Origin: DATJLY01 sp963773665 | Lineage (GTDB): Bacteria > Pseudomonadota > Alphaproteobacteria > ATCC43930 > CGMCC-115725 | Length of the DNA stretch: 64,000 bases | Assembly: GCA_963773665.1 (NCBI GenBank) | Contig: CAVZBZ010000013.1 | Coordinates: 1-64,000, forward strand | Direction: 5' to 3' | Part shown: positions 62,124 through 64,000 of the stretch, piece after piece | How the letters are laid out: each line of letters starts with the position of its first letter | Numbering within the stretch: the stretch's first letter is position 1 | Position numbers and translations under genes: made by a program | Notes under the pieces: model-generated | What the model saw: only the letters and a program-made list of their open reading frames with translations | Databases searched by the model: none | Told to the model about the DNA's origin: nothing

Positions 62124-62843
62124 ATGCTGGACCAGTCCCAGTCGCCTCAGCCCGACGCGGCCGCGCTTGCCGCGCGCTACGGGCATCTGGCCGGCGAGGC
62201 GCTGCTGCGGCCGATGATCGAGGACGAGTTTCGCGGCCGCCTCTGCCTTGTCTCCTCGTTCGGGACGGAAGCCGCGGTGCTGCTCCACATGGTGGCGGCG
62301 ATCGATCCTGCGACGCCGGTCCTCTTCCTCGACACCCAAAAACACTTCCCCGAGACCTTGGCCTATCGCGACGCCCTCGTCGCGCGGCTGGGCTTGCGCG
62401 ACGTGCGCTCGCTCGCGCCCGACCCGGCAACCGTGGCGGCGCGCGATCCCGACGGCACGCTGTGGCGCCGCAACCCCGATGCGTGCTGCGCGCTGCGCAA
62501 GGCGGTGCCCTTGAACCGCGCGCTCGCCGGTTTCTCCGCGTGGGTCTCGGGCCGCAAGCGCTATCACGGCGGCGAGCGCCGGGCGCTGCCGGTGATCGAG
62601 CCCGACGGGCCGCGCATCAAGCTCAATCCCCTGGCGCCGTGGAGCGAGGCGGAGATCGGCTGCGAGTTCGAAACGCGCGGACTTCCGCCCCATCCGCTTG
62701 CCGCGTCCGGATATCGCTCGATCGGCTGCGCGCCCTGCACCGCGCCTGCCGCATCCGCCGGCGATCCGCGCGCCGGGCGCTGGGCCGGGCTCGACAAGAC
62801 CGAGTGCGGCATTCACCAGTCCTGGATGTCGTCCGGCCTGTGA
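62124..62843 (+). CDS. cysH: Assimilatory adenylyl-sulfate (APS) reductase
   Basis: A 239-residue reductase of APS/PAPS to sulfite. The presence of both CCALRK (about 122-127) and CAPC plus the C-terminal TECGIH motif shows the [4Fe-4S] cluster that marks APS rather than PAPS reductases. The nucleotide-binding SFGTEAAVLLHMV and LDTQKHFPETLAYRD are at the N-terminus; the C-terminal Cys in ECGIH is catalytic. ATG at 62124 behind the AT-rich promoter. Confidence 0.95.
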   Translation: MLDQSQSPQPDAAALAARYGHLAGEALLRPMIEDEFRGRLCLVSSFGTEAAVLLHMVAAIDPATPVLFLDTQKHFPETLAYRDALVARLGLRDVRSLAPDPATVAARDPDGTLWRRNPDACCALRKAVPLNRALAGFSAWVSGRKRYHGGERRALPVIEPDGPRIKLNPLAPWSEAEIGCEFETRGLPPHPLAASGYRSIGCAPCTAPAASAGDPRAGRWAGLDKTECGIHQSWMSSGL

Positions 62844-62861
62844 CGTAGCATCGCCCCGCGA

Positions 62862-64000
62862 TGGACGACTATCTGCACTATCTCGAGCGCACCGAAGCCG
62901 AGCATCTCGGCCGCTGCACCGCGTGCGGCAAATGCGTCGAGGCGTGCCCGACCGCGCCGCTCGCCGGCCTCGACAAGGGCCGCGCCAAGGAGATCGCGCT
63001 GGGCCTCGGCGCGCTGACGCAGGGCGGCCGGTCGGACGAGGCCGCGCGCTGGGTCGAGGCGTGCAACGGCAGCGCCCAGTGCAGCGCCGCCTGCCCCGAG
63101 GGCATCAACGTGCGCCAGTGGGTCTCGATCGAGCGCATGCGAAAGCGGCTCGCGAACAGCGCCACCGAGCGCGCGGATGCCGCGCGGCGGCGCTTCCGCA
63201 CCATGTCGCATTCGGTGCGGCTCCTTTCGAGCATGCAGGCGCCTTCGGACGCGCTCGATCGCGTCAACCGGCAGCATCGCGCCGGCACGGCGGACTTTGT
63301 GTTCTACACCGGCTGCAACGTGCTGCGGACGCCGCACCTCGTGTTCAACGTCATGGACATCTTGGAGGCGCTCGGCGTCTCGTTCGAGGTGATGGGCGGG
63401 CCCGGCCATTGCTGCGGCGTCTATCATTTCCACGAGGCCGATCTCGACACCTACGCCAAGGTCGCGGGCCACACTTACGATGCCTTCGCCAAGGTCGCGC
63501 CGAAGCGCGTCCTGTCCTGGTGCCCGTCCTGCACCAAGCAGTTCGGCGAGAACTGGCACGACTACGCCAAGCCCGCTTTCGAGTTCGGCCACATCGCCAA
63601 GTTCCTGGTCGAGGCGCTGCCGCGCTTGACGCCCAAATTCCGCGCCGACCTGCCGCGCCAGCGCGTCGCCATCCACGAGCACGAGGGCATCGCCGGCGTC
63701 GCCGAGAGCGTGACCGCGCTGCTCTCTGCCATGCCCAATGTCGAGCTCATAGAGATCCCGCAGGAGCGCGGCTTCGGCTACACCTGCGGCGGTCCGGCCG
63801 CGCGCCATCCCGAGCACGAGCGCGAACTCCACGCCCGCGTCGCCGAGACCGCTGCCGCGGCCGGCGTCGAGGTGCTCGTCACGCTCTACCACGCCTGCCA
63901 CCGCGCCTTGTCGGGCGCGGAAGCGCGCTATCCCTTCGCGGTGAAGAACTTCACCGATCTCCTGGCCGAGGCGCTCGGCACGGGCGGGCGGCACGACTAT
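62862..64000 (+). CDS. CCG-domain Fe-S oxidoreductase (HdrD/GlpC-like), truncated by window end
   Basis: Partial, 379 residues to the edge. Two [4Fe-4S] motifs: CTACGKCVEACP (about 19-30) and CNGSAQCSAACPEG (about 68-81). Cys-rich CCG domains follow: GPGHCCGVYHFHEA (first) with CPSCTKQF, and later YTCGGPAARHP with YHACHRA. Relatives are subunits of heterodisulfide reductase, glycerol-3-phosphate dehydrogenase or lactate/glycolate oxidase that pass electrons to quinone or thiols. It is 18 bp downstream of cysH; partner subunits probably follow beyond 64000. Confidence 0.9.

Overview
The window is high-GC (roughly two-thirds G+C by eye) chromosomal DNA of an alphaproteobacterium, most likely of the Hyphomicrobiales/Rhodospirillales type. 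The evidence is gene order and family content: rpmH-rnpA-yidD-yidC-engB-argB, ffs-dnaX-ybaB-recR, def-fmt-truA, dapD-dapE, a CycM-like membrane cytochrome c next to kdsB-pheA, BKACE and amidohydrolase-2 enzymes, and an entericidin-like lipoprotein. The sequence also carries several families of dispersed intergenic palindromes common in such genomes. The species cannot be named from the sequence alone.

Layout. 0.1-2.2 kb: a SsuBC/TauBC-type ABC importer and a small GIY-YIG-like protein. 2.3-3.4 kb: a complete IS110-family element. 3.4-11.2 kb: peptide-type substrate-binding protein, MFS carrier, malate synthase A, GST, M17 aminopeptidase, DUF2628-like and VOC proteins. 11.2-16.8 kb: a yejABEF oligopeptide importer operon full of single-base frameshifts. 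16.9-38.6 kb: mostly housekeeping genes (hisN, cycM, kdsB, pheA, padR, nudC, SRP RNA, dnaX, ybaB, recR, rmuC, def, fmt, truA, dapE, dapD, ubiD, argB, engB, yidC, yidD, rnpA, rpmH). 38.7-45.3 kb: a flavin disulfide-reductase homologue and a histidine kinase, split by a 3.85-kb IS1-like transposon with six cargo genes of unclear function. 45.3-50.9 kb: split ThDP decarboxylase, rRNA methyltransferase, gamma-glutamyltransferase, xanthine phosphoribosyltransferase, lipoprotein, tRNA-Arg, PAS protein. 51-62 kb: modA and an accessory catabolic set (two amidohydrolases, FAH hydrolase, MetE-like protein, BKACE, ThDP enzyme) among small envelope proteins. 62.1-64 kb: cysH and a partial CCG-type Fe-S reductase.

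The two strongest observations are mobile elements. (1) The IS110 element at 2290-3413 has a 5' non-coding segment that folds, by eye, into two guide-bearing stem-loops. One loop holds 8-nt guides matching both flanks of the actual insertion site; the other holds a guide matching the element's own end. This is the architecture of a bridge RNA, and the insertion lies in a copy of a dispersed palindromic repeat that also occurs uninterrupted at 55.5 kb. (2) The IS1-like unit at 39929-43774 has 16-bp perfect terminal inverted repeats and an 8-bp target duplication. It landed on the stop codon of the oxidoreductase, so the host protein changed only at its C-terminus. Its cargo includes a tandem zinc-ribbon protein, a HARE-like winged-helix protein with a basic tail, a small HTH protein and unknowns.

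A caution for any reader: about 28 single-base indels interrupt otherwise well-conserved genes (yejABEF, a leucyl aminopeptidase, dnaX, truA, ubiD, argB) and one lies in the tRNA T-loop. Nearly all that can be resolved are +1 insertions, without accompanying nonsense codons. I read these as mainly sequencing or assembly error rather than decay, and annotate the genes as single spans.
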